Below, piece after piece: positions 16,557 to 25,043 of a DNA stretch of 60,345 bases (position 1 is its first letter; each line of letters starts with the position of its first letter). Both the position numbers and the translations under genes were made by a program. The notes under the pieces are model-generated. The model searched no databases, had not been told where the DNA came from, and saw only the letters and a list, made by a program, of their open reading frames with translations. This DNA comes from Ectothiorhodospira mobilis (GTDB taxonomy: Bacteria > Pseudomonadota > Gammaproteobacteria > Ectothiorhodospirales > Ectothiorhodospiraceae), in assembly GCF_016584115.1 (NCBI RefSeq), contig NZ_NRSK01000017.1, positions 1 through 60,345 on the forward strand, given 5' to 3'.

Positions 16557-17300
16557 ATGAAAATAAAAGAAGCGTTAAGGAAGGGTCTCAATAGTATCGG
16601 TTACGATGTGCGGCGTGTTCGAAGTGTCGATATTGATGTAATACATTACCTTCATATCGGTAAATGTGCAGGAACCCAAATTGGGAATATTATCAGGCAG
16701 ATTAATGAGGGGTGTGGCAGGTCAGTTATAGTTAAAAATGGTCATGATGTCTCTCTCAGGGATATTCCGAAAGGTTCTGACTTTTTCTTTAGTATACGTG
16801 ATCCTTTGTCGCGTTTTGTGAGTGGGTTTTACTCAAGGAAGAGAAAAGGGCGCCCGAGGATTTACTCGGGTTGGTCTTCATATGAGGAGTTCTCTTTTGG
16901 TGAATTTGAAGAAGCGAATGATTTGGCGGAGTCTCTGTTTGAATGTGGTTTGCGTGGGCGACAAGCTGCGGCTGCAATCAAGTCAATGAGGCACACGGCG
17001 CAAGATCAGTTTGATTGGTTTTGCTGTTGTGGCTCTTTTTTATTTGTTCGTCCGCCAGTGTGGATTATTCGCCAAGAGTATTTTGAGGGTGATCTTCGTG
17101 AATTTCTGTATCGCGCCGGCTTTTCAGGTTTTTCTGATGCGCTAAAAATTGAAAAGGATAGTGTGGGGTCACATGTTAACGACTACAGGGGTGTGCCTCC
17201 TCTATCGAAAAAGGCTGAGCAAAATCTTCGGTATTGGTATGCTCAAGATATTCAGTTTTACCAAATGTGTGAGGATTGGATGAGGGAGGCTATGGGGTAA
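16557..17300 (+). CDS. Sulfotransferase family 2-like protein (2 of 4)
   Basis: 247 residues. The PAPS 5'-phosphosulfate loop is visible as YLHIGKCAGTQIGNIIRQIN and the 3'-phosphate site as FFFSIRDPLSRFVSGFYSRK, both near the N terminus, as in sulfotransferase family 2 enzymes. Base composition is clearly AT-rich and codon use (many AAA, GAT, TTT) is unlike the GC-rich neighbours, which suggests recent transfer. I use the ATG at 16557 (MKIKEALRKGLNS), because upstream in-frame TTG at 16512 would add 15 residues without a ribosome site. Confidence 0.78.
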   Translation: MKIKEALRKGLNSIGYDVRRVRSVDIDVIHYLHIGKCAGTQIGNIIRQINEGCGRSVIVKNGHDVSLRDIPKGSDFFFSIRDPLSRFVSGFYSRKRKGRPRIYSGWSSYEEFSFGEFEEANDLAESLFECGLRGRQAAAAIKSMRHTAQDQFDWFCCCGSFLFVRPPVWIIRQEYFEGDLREFLYRAGFSGFSDALKIEKDSVGSHVNDYRGVPPLSKKAEQNLRYWYAQDIQFYQMCEDWMREAMG

Positions 17301-17427
17301 ATATTTTTTCGGCATGACGGCGGAGTATGGATTGCACGCGGGTCCTCGTCTATTTGCTTATTTCTGCCGGGCGGGTTAATAGTCAGTGGTGTCGATGCAT
17401 ATGAGTTGATTGACGGAAGGTGGGTAA
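17301..17427. other. AT-rich spacer between sulfotransferase genes
   Basis: No gene or clear hairpin is seen in these 127 bases. Composition stays as AT-rich as the flanking sulfotransferase genes, so the foreign segment appears continuous here. Confidence 0.3.
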
Positions 17428-18241
17428 ATGGATAAGACGGTTGTGCTCGGTCTGGGTGGGCAGAAATGTGGCACAACCTGGGTTCACCGGTATATCAGTG
17501 CCGATCGTTCTTTTGTTGATGGCCTTGTCAAAGAGTACCATGTATGGGATCGGCGGGAGATCAAGTTGTTTAAGGGGATGCGCCGAAATCTATCCGGCAT
17601 CCGATGTAGGGAAGATGCCTGGATGTGGGCGTTGGAGAGATTCCCGGGGCTGTATTTTAAGCATTTCTCACGGCTCCTGGAGGATGGTGGTATTGCAGCG
17701 GATATTACGCCTTCCTACAGTGGGTTGACTGCTTCTTGCTTGGCGCGAATCAGGGATGAATTTGAATCCAAGGGAGTGAAGGTGAAAGTCATTTTCCTTA
17801 TGCGGGATCCGGTGCAGCGCTGTATCAGCGCCGTCAAGCATAATCGTGCGCGTGGGGGTAACCGAGAAGGAGTCCCTCGTGCTGTTGGGTTTACGGAAGC
17901 GCTTGATGTTTATTATCAATCTGAGCACGCAATGCTTCGTACAAAATACGAAAACACGGTAAATAATATTGATCGCGTGTTTGGTGATGATCAGGTTTTT
18001 TTATGGCATTTACGAAGGTCTTTTTACCCGACATGAGGTTGCCAGGCTTTCAGCTTTTCTTGATATACCTGTAAGGTTTGAATATGTCGATGTTCGGGTC
18101 AATGTTGCCAGAGTCGAGGGGGAGAGCGATCCGGATGTTGAGAGAAAGATCCGTATTTTCTATTCCAATACATATGGTTTTTGCAGGGATAGGTTTCCGG
18201 ATTGTGAGCATAGTTGGCATGGGTTCAAGGTGATTCCTTAG
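17428..18241 (+). pseudogene. Sulfotransferase-like gene (3 of 4) split by a frameshift
   Basis: Reading from 17428 gives a sulfotransferase N terminus with GLGGQKCGTTWVHRYI (PAPS 5' loop) and KVIFLMRDPVQRCISAVKHN (3' site), but the frame ends at 18036. The rest of the protein continues in the next frame from about 17999 to 18241 (FYGIYEGLFTRHEVARLSAF, then FLDIPVRFEYVDVRVNV and a normal C terminus). The switch falls in a run of seven T at 17996-18002; six T would restore one frame of about 270 residues. It may be a true pseudogene, a slip-strand phase-variable gene or a sequencing error. Confidence 0.75.
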
Positions 18242-18310
18242 TTGGTGGTGATTATTTGCGCAGTAATATGCCGCAAGGGTTGTGTTGAGGGTTTTCTGTA
18301 AGGGGGGTAT

Positions 18311-19117
18311 GTGCACCAATTCGATTATCGCAGAGTCCCCGTGCGTCTGCATGATAAAGCATTGACCTTTTTGGGTAAGCCCCGTGGTTTGGGCGAGAAT
18401 CACTATGTGTTTGAAGTCAAGGGGTGCCGGGTGGCGTATTGTTATATCCGAAAGAATGCCAGTACGGCCTTCAAGCGGTTGATCGTCGACTCTTCTCCCC
18501 ATCGGGATATCCTGCAAGAGTGCGGTAGTCGGATTCAATTCATGAATCGTTATCATCGGGAAGACCGTATCGAGCGCCTGGAGTCCTGTGATTACCGTAT
18601 CTTCGTCTATCGCGATGTGCTGCGCCGTGTGGCCAGTCTATTCATTAACAAGTTTGTGCTTGCAGAAGGGGCCGCCGATATCTCCAAAGATGTCGCCCAC
18701 CGTCTGGATCGGTCTATCAAAACGCTCTCTTTTGCAGATTTTGTGGAAGACTATCTGGGCCAGGCGCGGGATGTGAATGAACTGGACCCCCATGTGTGGG
18801 AGCAAATCAGCCATCTGCGGCCGATCCGTTATACCCATGCAATTCCCCTTGAACGACTGGAAGAGGGCATTGCTTCGGTCCTGGGGCGGGAGCGGGCGGC
18901 CGAGTACTTCGGGCGCAGGGTAAACGTTGCCGGTGCTGGCAAGGGAATCGATGCTGAGGATGTGGCTTCTTGGGATGCGGCCTCCCTTCGTGTTCGGTGG
19001 GAGGCCGATGGCAGCTTGCCCAGCTATGAGCAACTGCTCCGTCCCGATCTCGCATCGCGTCTTCTACGGATCTACCGCAGGGATGAATGGATGATCCGGC
19101 AGATACGGCAGCACTGA
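18311..19117 (+). CDS. Sulfotransferase-like protein (4 of 4)
   Basis: 268 residues from a GTG start with an AAGGGGGG ribosome site. RVAYCYIRKNASTAFKRLIV corresponds to the PAPS-binding loop and YRIFVYRDVLRRVASLFINK to the 3'-phosphate-binding segment of family 2 sulfotransferases. It differs strongly from its three neighbours, so the cluster is not a recent tandem duplication. GC content returns towards the genome level along this gene. Probably sulfates a sugar of the polysaccharide made by this locus; the acceptor is unknown. Confidence 0.72.
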   Translation: MHQFDYRRVPVRLHDKALTFLGKPRGLGENHYVFEVKGCRVAYCYIRKNASTAFKRLIVDSSPHRDILQECGSRIQFMNRYHREDRIERLESCDYRIFVYRDVLRRVASLFINKFVLAEGAADISKDVAHRLDRSIKTLSFADFVEDYLGQARDVNELDPHVWEQISHLRPIRYTHAIPLERLEEGIASVLGRERAAEYFGRRVNVAGAGKGIDAEDVASWDAASLRVRWEADGSLPSYEQLLRPDLASRLLRIYRRDEWMIRQIRQH

Positions 19118-19176
19118 TCCCAGCGCCAGTTCGTTGGTGTAGGGGGTTTAGATGATCGTTCGGGATGGAGGCCGAA

Positions 19177-20457
19177 ATGAAAGAAAACCTGCCGTATTGG
19201 TACCGCCCCCCACCTTCGTTGGTTTGGCGGTGGGTTTTGTATGCGCGTGAGCCGGATTTGAGATGCCTGCGCCGGTGGCTGTTCTGGGTCTGGTGGTCCA
19301 AACCCCGCACCCCACGACAGCGTCTGGGGGCGATGTGGGATCTAATGTTGCGACCTGTGACCCGCGGCAAGGCGGCTCTCCTCACAGTGAGGACTTATGG
19401 GGGACGGGTGCGGCGGATCCACGGCGTCGGGATGCCGCGTCAGATGCTCGATGTCCTGGGCCTGGTGTTTGGTGCCGGGCTGGATCCCATCAGCTATTAC
19501 CAGTATCAACTCTTCCTGCCATCCCGTCGGGTACGCCGGCGCGACTACCTGGATGTATCGGGCAAGCTGTTGCAGGTGCTGGTCCAGCGTCTCCCCAAGG
19601 GTCCCGAAGATGGGATCTTTACGGACAAGGCGGCCTTCGCTGCCTGGTGCCGTGCAAGGGGATTCCCGGTGGTGGGGGACCATGCCTTGGTCGGTCCGGT
19701 GACCGCTGATCCTGAGCCCGGGGGCATCCCGTTTCCGGCTGAGGATCTGGTGGTCAAGCCCACCAACTGGCGTGCCGGGGAGGGGGTCTTTTTCTGGCGC
19801 TGCAGCCTGCAGGGAAACGAGCCCGTCTGGGAAGATGGCAACGGAGGAAAGCGCCTCGATGCCCGGGCATTGTGGGCGCACCTGCAGCAGTCTGCAGTGG
19901 CCATGAGGCGCCCCCTGTTGGTGCAGCCCCGGTTGGTGAATCATCCGGCAATCCGTGAACTGGGCAACGGGTGTCTTTGCTCGGTCCGGGTCATGACTGT
20001 GCGGGAGGGAAGGCAACGGCCCCAGGTCATTGCCACCGCTTTGCGCATCCCCATGGGGCAATGCGCCGCGGACAATTTTGATCGGGGGGGGTTGGGTGTG
20101 GGGGTGGATCCCCGGACCGGACGATGCGGCCGGGCTGTGCAGAAGACGGGGGAATATCCCTTGCCCCTCTTGGAGTGCAATCCACACACGGGGATCGTTA
20201 TCGAGGGGCAGGTGCTGCCGCATTGGCGCGCAACCCTGGACCTGGTCCTGACCGCCCACGAACGGGTGCGTTCCGCGCTGCCCATCATCGGCTGGGATGT
20301 GGCCATCCTCGCCGATGGGCCCGTGCTCCTCGAGGCCAATCATCTGCCCGGGGAGCATATCGTGCAGATGCCCTCGGGTATCCCGCTGGGTGCCACACCC
20401 TATCCCCGTGTGCTCTGCAGGGCCCTGCGCCGGGCCTTTGCCGAATCAGATGATTGA
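19177..20457 (+). CDS. Sugar-transfer-associated ATP-grasp protein
   Basis: 426-residue protein of the ATP-grasp superfamily (the 'sugar-transfer associated' group found in polysaccharide loci). Visible ATP-grasp elements are AEDLVVKPTNWRAGEGVFFW for nucleotide binding, SVRVMTVREG, and GWDVAILADGPVLLEANHLP for the Mg-binding acidic site. Such enzymes join a carboxylate to an amine or hydroxyl; attachment of an amino acid to a uronic sugar is one possibility. ATG at 19177 is preferred over 19165 because TGGAGG at 19166-19171 is correctly spaced. AGAAGGA right after the stop was the ribosome site of the next gene before the insertion. Confidence 0.82.
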   Translation: MKENLPYWYRPPPSLVWRWVLYAREPDLRCLRRWLFWVWWSKPRTPRQRLGAMWDLMLRPVTRGKAALLTVRTYGGRVRRIHGVGMPRQMLDVLGLVFGAGLDPISYYQYQLFLPSRRVRRRDYLDVSGKLLQVLVQRLPKGPEDGIFTDKAAFAAWCRARGFPVVGDHALVGPVTADPEPGGIPFPAEDLVVKPTNWRAGEGVFFWRCSLQGNEPVWEDGNGGKRLDARALWAHLQQSAVAMRRPLLVQPRLVNHPAIRELGNGCLCSVRVMTVREGRQRPQVIATALRIPMGQCAADNFDRGGLGVGVDPRTGRCGRAVQKTGEYPLPLLECNPHTGIVIEGQVLPHWRATLDLVLTAHERVRSALPIIGWDVAILADGPVLLEANHLPGEHIVQMPSGIPLGATPYPRVLCRALRRAFAESDD

Positions 20458-20471
20458 AAGAAGGATCCCTT

Positions 20472-20479
20472 CGTGCAGA
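20472..20479. repeat. Left target-site duplication of the IS66-type element
   Basis: CGTGCAGA directly abuts the left terminal repeat and is repeated exactly at 21968-21975. Eight bases is the duplication length typical of IS66-family transposition. Confidence 0.92.
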
Positions 20480-21967
20480 GTAACTACTCAGGCCACCCCC
20501 CGCTGATGGGGTAGCGCCCCCACCCCCGGTATGGCTATGCTCCCCTCATGAAGTGGCAACGCCCCACCCAGGAAGAGCTCAACCGCATGACTTCGGAGCA
20601 GAAGGATCAGCTGATCATGCAGCTGTTCGATGCCCTGGAGGCACTCACGGCCCGGGTGGCGGAGTTGGAGAAGCAGGTGACCAAGACCAGCCGGAACTCC
20701 AGCAAGCCGCCGTCCTCGGATGGTCTGCGCAAGGGTCCGGCGCAGCCGCGGCAGAAAGGCAAGCGGTCCAGTGGCGGACAGAAGGGGCACAAGGGGTCCA
20801 CCCGGCAGATAGTGGATCAACCGGACCGGGTGGAGGTGCTGCATCCCCAGGGCACCTGCCTCTGTGGCGGCGCCCTGGAAGCCCTGCCGGCTCGGGTGAA
20901 GGAACGTCGTCAGCAGATCGAGATTCCAATGCCCCGTCGGGTGGTGACCGAATACCGGCAGATGCAGGTGACCTGTCGCTGTGGCCGGCGCCATGCGGGG
21001 ACGTTTCCCGCGGGTGTGACGCCCAACGTGAGCCATGGTCCGCGCCTGAAGGCCTATGCCGTGGGTCTGAACCAGGGGCACTTCGTGGCCCTGGAGCGGA
21101 CCTGCCAGATCCTGAGGGACCAGTACGGCGTGGCGCCTTCGGTGGGCACACTGCAGCACTGGATCCAGGAGATGGCCACGGCCCTGACCCCGGCCTATGA
21201 AGCGGCAGGGGAACAGATCCGCCGGGCCGACGTGGCCCACTTCGACGAGAGCGGCCTGCGGGTTCGGGGCCGGCTGCACTGGCTGCACGTGGCCGCCACG
21301 ACGGAGGCGGTGCACTACACCGTCCATGCCCGGCGCGGGCACGAGGCCATGGAGGCAGCCGGCATCCTGCCGCACTTCCAGGGCATTGCGGTCCATGACC
21401 ACTGGTCCCCCTATTGGCGCTACACAAAGTGCCAGCATGTCCTATGCAATGCCCATCACCTGCGCGAACTGAACTACAGCGAAGCGCTGACCGGATATGA
21501 CTGGCCCCGCCAGTTGCGTGAGACCCTGATCTCGGCCCAGCAGGCCGTGGATCAAGCCCGCGCCCAGGGGAAGACCCGTTTGCCACAAGACCAGATCGCC
21601 ACCTTCCTGCACGCCTATGACCGCCACCTGCACCAGGGACTGAAGGCCCACCCGGTCAAACTCCCAAAACCCGGCAGTCATCGACGAAGCCGACAACACC
21701 CCTCCACCAACCTGCTCATGCGACTGCGGGACCACCGCACGGCCATCTGGCGTTTCCTCACAGACTGGCGCGTCCCCTTTAGCAACAACCACGCCGAACG
21801 CATGGTCCGGCCCATCAAGGTCAAGCTCAAGGTCATCGGCAGCTTCCGGGCCATGGGCGGAAGCCAGGCCTTCTGCGTCATCCGCTCCGTCTGGGAAACC
21901 AGCAAGCTGCAAGGTCAAAACCCCTTCGAGGTACTGCGAATGGCTGGGGCGGGGACTGAGTAGTTAC
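20480..21967 (+). mobile_element. Complete IS66-family insertion sequence (ISBst12-like, single transposase gene)
   Basis: The 1488-bp element is bounded by perfect 12-bp inverted repeats, GTAACTACTCAG at 20480-20491 and its complement at 21956-21967, with weaker similarity continuing inward for about a dozen bases. The 8-bp duplication CGTGCAGA flanks it. It carries only a transposase gene, without the tnpA/tnpB accessory genes of classical IS66, as in the ISBst12 subgroup. Intact ends, an intact transposase and exact duplications point to a recent insertion. Confidence 0.93.
20548..21963 (+). CDS. IS66-family transposase
   Basis: 471 residues. Order of domains: a leucine-zipper-like helix with LEKQVTKTSRNSSKPPSSDG, a zinc-ribbon-like part (CLCGG and CRCGR), then the DDE core. 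Key segments are DVAHFDESGLRVRGRLHWLH, IAVHDHWSPYWRY, NAHHLRELNY and VPFSNNHAERMVRPIKVKLK, the last two being strong IS66 signatures. Its stop at 21961-21963 lies inside the right inverted repeat, and the gene appears intact. Confidence 0.95.
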   Translation: MKWQRPTQEELNRMTSEQKDQLIMQLFDALEALTARVAELEKQVTKTSRNSSKPPSSDGLRKGPAQPRQKGKRSSGGQKGHKGSTRQIVDQPDRVEVLHPQGTCLCGGALEALPARVKERRQQIEIPMPRRVVTEYRQMQVTCRCGRRHAGTFPAGVTPNVSHGPRLKAYAVGLNQGHFVALERTCQILRDQYGVAPSVGTLQHWIQEMATALTPAYEAAGEQIRRADVAHFDESGLRVRGRLHWLHVAATTEAVHYTVHARRGHEAMEAAGILPHFQGIAVHDHWSPYWRYTKCQHVLCNAHHLRELNYSEALTGYDWPRQLRETLISAQQAVDQARAQGKTRLPQDQIATFLHAYDRHLHQGLKAHPVKLPKPGSHRRSRQHPSTNLLMRLRDHRTAIWRFLTDWRVPFSNNHAERMVRPIKVKLKVIGSFRAMGGSQAFCVIRSVWETSKLQGQNPFEVLRMAGAGTE

Positions 21968-21975
21968 CGTGCAGA
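21968..21975. repeat. Right target-site duplication of the IS66-type element
   Basis: CGTGCAGA, identical to 20472-20479. It contains the GTG start codon (21969) of the glycosyltransferase downstream, so the insertion re-created the start but left the original ribosome site on the far side of the element. Confidence 0.92.
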
Positions 21976-23207
21976 TTGCCATCCTGTCCCATCTCTTCCC
22001 CGTGCAGTCGGAGACCTTTGTGCGCGCGCATGTCCTGGGTATGGCCGCACGTGGCCATGGGGTGCATGTGGTGGCGCGGGAGCCCGGCGGAGACGGGATA
22101 CCGGAGGTGAAGGGGGAGCGTATGCGGGTGTCCTATGCCGGTCTGCCATCTTTTCGGGGTAGTGGGCTGCTGAATCCTGCCCGCATGATCCTCCGCCATG
22201 GTCCCTGGGTGCTCCCGTTTTCCCGGCGGGCCCCCTGGCCTACCCGGCGCATGCTGGAGGCGGTGCGCTATCACGCGGCGGCCCTGGAGGATGGACCCGA
22301 CGTGGTGCACGTCCATTTTGGCGACCTGGGGGCACGCATGGCTTGCCTTGGCCGTGATCGGGGAATCGCATTCCCGGACGTAGTCACCTGGCATGGGTAT
22401 GAAGCGACGGCATTGCCTTCCCTACGTGGCCCGGAGATGTTCCGGGTACTCTTTCAGAGCGATTGCCTGCATACGGTGGGCTCCGCCTTCATGCGGCAGC
22501 GGCTTCTCGAGTTGGGGGCCAGGCCGGAGGCGATCCGGGTGATCCCCATGGGGGTCGATCTGCAGCGGTTTTCGGGCCCTCGGGAGGGGGCTTCCGGGGC
22601 TGCTTCGCTGCGGATCCTCTCGGTGGGGCGGCTTGTGGAGGTGAAAGGGCACCGCGATCTACTGGAGGCCATTGGGCGCCTGGCGGCGGCTGGTCGTCGG
22701 GTGGAGCTCGGTCTGGTGGGGGATGGTCCTCTGCGGGAGTCCTTGGAAGCCCAGGCGGCGGCCCTGGGGATCACCGATCGGGTTACCTTTGTTGGCGGTC
22801 TGGATCAGGATCGGGTGATCGAGGAGATGCGAAGCGCCGATGTGTTTGCCCTGACAGGTGTGGTGGAGGCCTCGGGGCGGGCGGAAGGGCAGGGCCTGGT
22901 CTATGCCGAGGCCCAGGCCATGGGGCTGCCGGTGATCGCCAGTGATGTGGGGGGTGTACGGGACAGTCTGCTGGAAGGGGAGACCGGTTTCCTCTGCCCG
23001 CAGCGGGACGTGGAGGCGATTGCCGGCAGGATCGCCTATTTCGATGACCACCGCGAGGAAATCCTCCGCTTCGGTGCCCGCGGTCGTGCCTTCGTGGCTT
23101 CCCGCTTTTCCATAGAGGCGATGTTGGATGCCTTTCAGGGGCTCTACGATCAGGTGGTTGCGGCACGGCGGGCCGGGACACCGCTGGTGCCCGGAATGGG
23201 GCCCTGA
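21969..23207 (+). CDS. Family 4 glycosyltransferase (WcaL-like)
   Basis: 412-residue GT-B enzyme starting GTG-CAG-ATT within the IS duplication. QIAILSHLFPVQSETFVRAH is the typical opening of colanic-acid-type GT4 enzymes. VIPMGVDLQRF, ILSVGRLVEVKGHRDLLEAI, VGDGPLRESLE and the EX7E stretch EGQGLVYAEAQAMGLPVIAS follow in order. The IS66 element separates the gene from its upstream operon and from the AGAAGGA ribosome site at about 20459-20465; the sequence now before the GTG (ACTGAGTAGTTACC) has no clear Shine-Dalgarno. Expression may be reduced unless the IS supplies signals. Confidence 0.9.
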   Translation: MQIAILSHLFPVQSETFVRAHVLGMAARGHGVHVVAREPGGDGIPEVKGERMRVSYAGLPSFRGSGLLNPARMILRHGPWVLPFSRRAPWPTRRMLEAVRYHAAALEDGPDVVHVHFGDLGARMACLGRDRGIAFPDVVTWHGYEATALPSLRGPEMFRVLFQSDCLHTVGSAFMRQRLLELGARPEAIRVIPMGVDLQRFSGPREGASGAASLRILSVGRLVEVKGHRDLLEAIGRLAAAGRRVELGLVGDGPLRESLEAQAAALGITDRVTFVGGLDQDRVIEEMRSADVFALTGVVEASGRAEGQGLVYAEAQAMGLPVIASDVGGVRDSLLEGETGFLCPQRDVEAIAGRIAYFDDHREEILRFGARGRAFVASRFSIEAMLDAFQGLYDQVVAARRAGTPLVPGMGP

Positions 23208-23284
23208 TGGGCTGGCTCTATCCGGAAACGGCCCGATTCCCGTCGTCTATCTTCCCTAAAGATCTTCCCTGAAGGGGCTTTCCC

Positions 23285-24082
23285 ATGCCGTCCAGTCCGG
23301 AACAACACTGGCAGACCCGTACCCACCAGGCCTTCGTGGACTATTACGCGCGCCAGAGCCTGTCGGCGGCGGCCTTCGATCGCTCGCGGCGCCTGCGGGA
23401 CAAGCTGCTGCGCTTTGCCCCGGCCCGGGAGGGCCCCCTGCATGTGGCGGATATCGGTTCCAATGCCGGGACCCAGGCCCGGGTCTGGGCGGAGTTGGGA
23501 CACCGGGTGTACGGGGTGGAGATCAACGCGGATCTGGTGCGCATCGCCCAGGAACGCATGGCCGGGGAGGGGCTGCCGGTGTGGTTTCACCTGGGGTCGG
23601 CCACGGCCCTGCCGTTCAGGGACGCCTCCATGGATGTCTGCATCGCGCCGGAACTGCTGGAGCACGTGCCTCCCTGGGAGACCTGTCTGGATGAGTTCGT
23701 TCGCGTCCTGCGCCCCGGGGGTGTGCTGTTTCTCAGCACCACCAACCGCCTGTGCCCCGTGCAGGATGAGTTCAACCTGCCCCTGTACAGTTGGTATCCG
23801 GCGCCGCTGAAGCGTCGCTTCGAGCATCTGGCGGTGACCTCCCGGCCGGAGCTGGCCAATCACGCCGCCTACCCGGCGGTGAACTGGTTCACCCCGGGAC
23901 AGTTGCGCCGGGCACTGGCCGAGCGGGGGATGCGGGGGCTGGACCGCTTTGATGCCCTGGCGGCGGACGGTGGCCTGCGGGGGGCCGTGGCGCGCGCCGT
24001 GCGCCTGTTGCCCCCCCTGCGCTGGATGGGCTATCTGCTCACCCCCGGAACCACCCTGATCGCCCTCAAGGAGCCGGTATGA
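23285..24082 (+). CDS. Class I SAM-dependent methyltransferase
   Basis: 265 residues with a Rossmann methyltransferase core. Motif I is VADIGSNAGTQARVW, followed by YGVEINADLVRIAQERM, the acidic ALPFRDASMDVCIAPELLEH loop and the VLRPGGVLFLSTTNR strand. No signal or membrane helix. In this locus it probably methylates a sugar or a carrier-linked intermediate. It shares a 4-nt overlap with the following GT2 gene, so both are likely co-expressed. Confidence 0.87.
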   Translation: MPSSPEQHWQTRTHQAFVDYYARQSLSAAAFDRSRRLRDKLLRFAPAREGPLHVADIGSNAGTQARVWAELGHRVYGVEINADLVRIAQERMAGEGLPVWFHLGSATALPFRDASMDVCIAPELLEHVPPWETCLDEFVRVLRPGGVLFLSTTNRLCPVQDEFNLPLYSWYPAPLKRRFEHLAVTSRPELANHAAYPAVNWFTPGQLRRALAERGMRGLDRFDALAADGGLRGAVARAVRLLPPLRWMGYLLTPGTTLIALKEPV

Positions 24083-25026
24083 GCACGCCCTGGATCTCGG
24101 TGGTGATCCCCGCCTTCAATGCCGCCGGGTATATCGGCCAGGCTCTGGAGAGCGTGGCGACCCAGGAGATGGCGGATCTAGAGGTGATCGTGGTGGATGA
24201 TGGTTCCACCGATGGGACTGCGGAGGTGGTGGCGGAAGGGTTCCCGTGGGTGACCCTTCTGCGCAAGGAGAATGGCGGCGCCGGCTCGGCCCGCAATCTG
24301 GGCGTGGCCCATGCCCGGGGTGGTCATGTGGCCTTTCTGGACGCGGATGACGTCTGGTTGCCGGGCAAGCTCCAGGCCCAGTGGTCCTGCCTGCAGGGAG
24401 AACCGCACTGCCGCTTCTGCTGCACGGCCTTCGAGCACTGGTTTCCTGAAGGCGGGGAGACCGATGTGGCCCAGCCCGGCACAGGGGAAATGGTTCTGGA
24501 CCCGGAGCGTTCCGGATGGGTCTACCACCTGCTGTTGTTGGATTGTTTTGTCTGGACCTCCACCGTGCTGGTGGAGCGTCGTCTGCTGGAGCAGGTGGGG
24601 GGGTTTGACGAGTCCCTGCGCTTGGGCCAGGACTATGACCTCTGGCTGCGGATCTCCCGGCAGGTCCCCGTCCACTTTTTGGCCACCCCCTTCGCTCACT
24701 ATCGCCATCACTCGCGTAGCGCCACGGCCCGTGGGGCGCAGGCCAACTACGGTGCGCGTGTGCTGGAGGATGCCCTGCGGCGCTGGGGGGTGTGCAGTCC
24801 TGACGGGCGGTGCGCCGATCCGGGCGCGGTGCGCCGGCGCATCGCGGATCTGCATTTTGCCCAGGGTTACCGTCACGAGGCCGCGGGCCGTCGCCTGTGG
24901 GCCTGGCGGGAGTATCTGGCCTGCCTGCGTCACCAAGCAGGGCGCAGGGAGGCCTGGCTGCATCTGGTGTCCACGGGGCTGCCCCGGTCGGTGCGGCAGC
25001 GGCTGGGGGTGGCGATTCCCCGCTGA
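24079..25026 (+). CDS. Family 2 glycosyltransferase
   Basis: 315-residue GT-A enzyme: WISVVIPAFNAAGYIGQALE at the N terminus, VIVVDDGSTDGTAEVVAEG, then VAFLDADDVWLPGKL with the DXD-type metal site and LRLGQDYDLWLRIS with the likely catalytic acidic pair. The C-terminal 80 residues are helical (ADLHFAQGYRHEAAGRRLWA), as in GT2 enzymes of repeat-unit synthesis. Last rightward gene of the polysaccharide block; it converges on the beta-helix gene 17 bp away. Confidence 0.9.
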   Translation: MSTPWISVVIPAFNAAGYIGQALESVATQEMADLEVIVVDDGSTDGTAEVVAEGFPWVTLLRKENGGAGSARNLGVAHARGGHVAFLDADDVWLPGKLQAQWSCLQGEPHCRFCCTAFEHWFPEGGETDVAQPGTGEMVLDPERSGWVYHLLLLDCFVWTSTVLVERRLLEQVGGFDESLRLGQDYDLWLRISRQVPVHFLATPFAHYRHHSRSATARGAQANYGARVLEDALRRWGVCSPDGRCADPGAVRRRIADLHFAQGYRHEAAGRRLWAWREYLACLRHQAGRREAWLHLVSTGLPRSVRQRLGVAIPR

Positions 25027-25043
25027 GGGGGGAGTGGGGTCCT

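Noticed and set aside
20548-20700. tnpA/tnpB accessory genes of classical IS66
   Set aside because: The space between the left repeat and the transposase is only 68 bp, and only one gene lies between the repeats.
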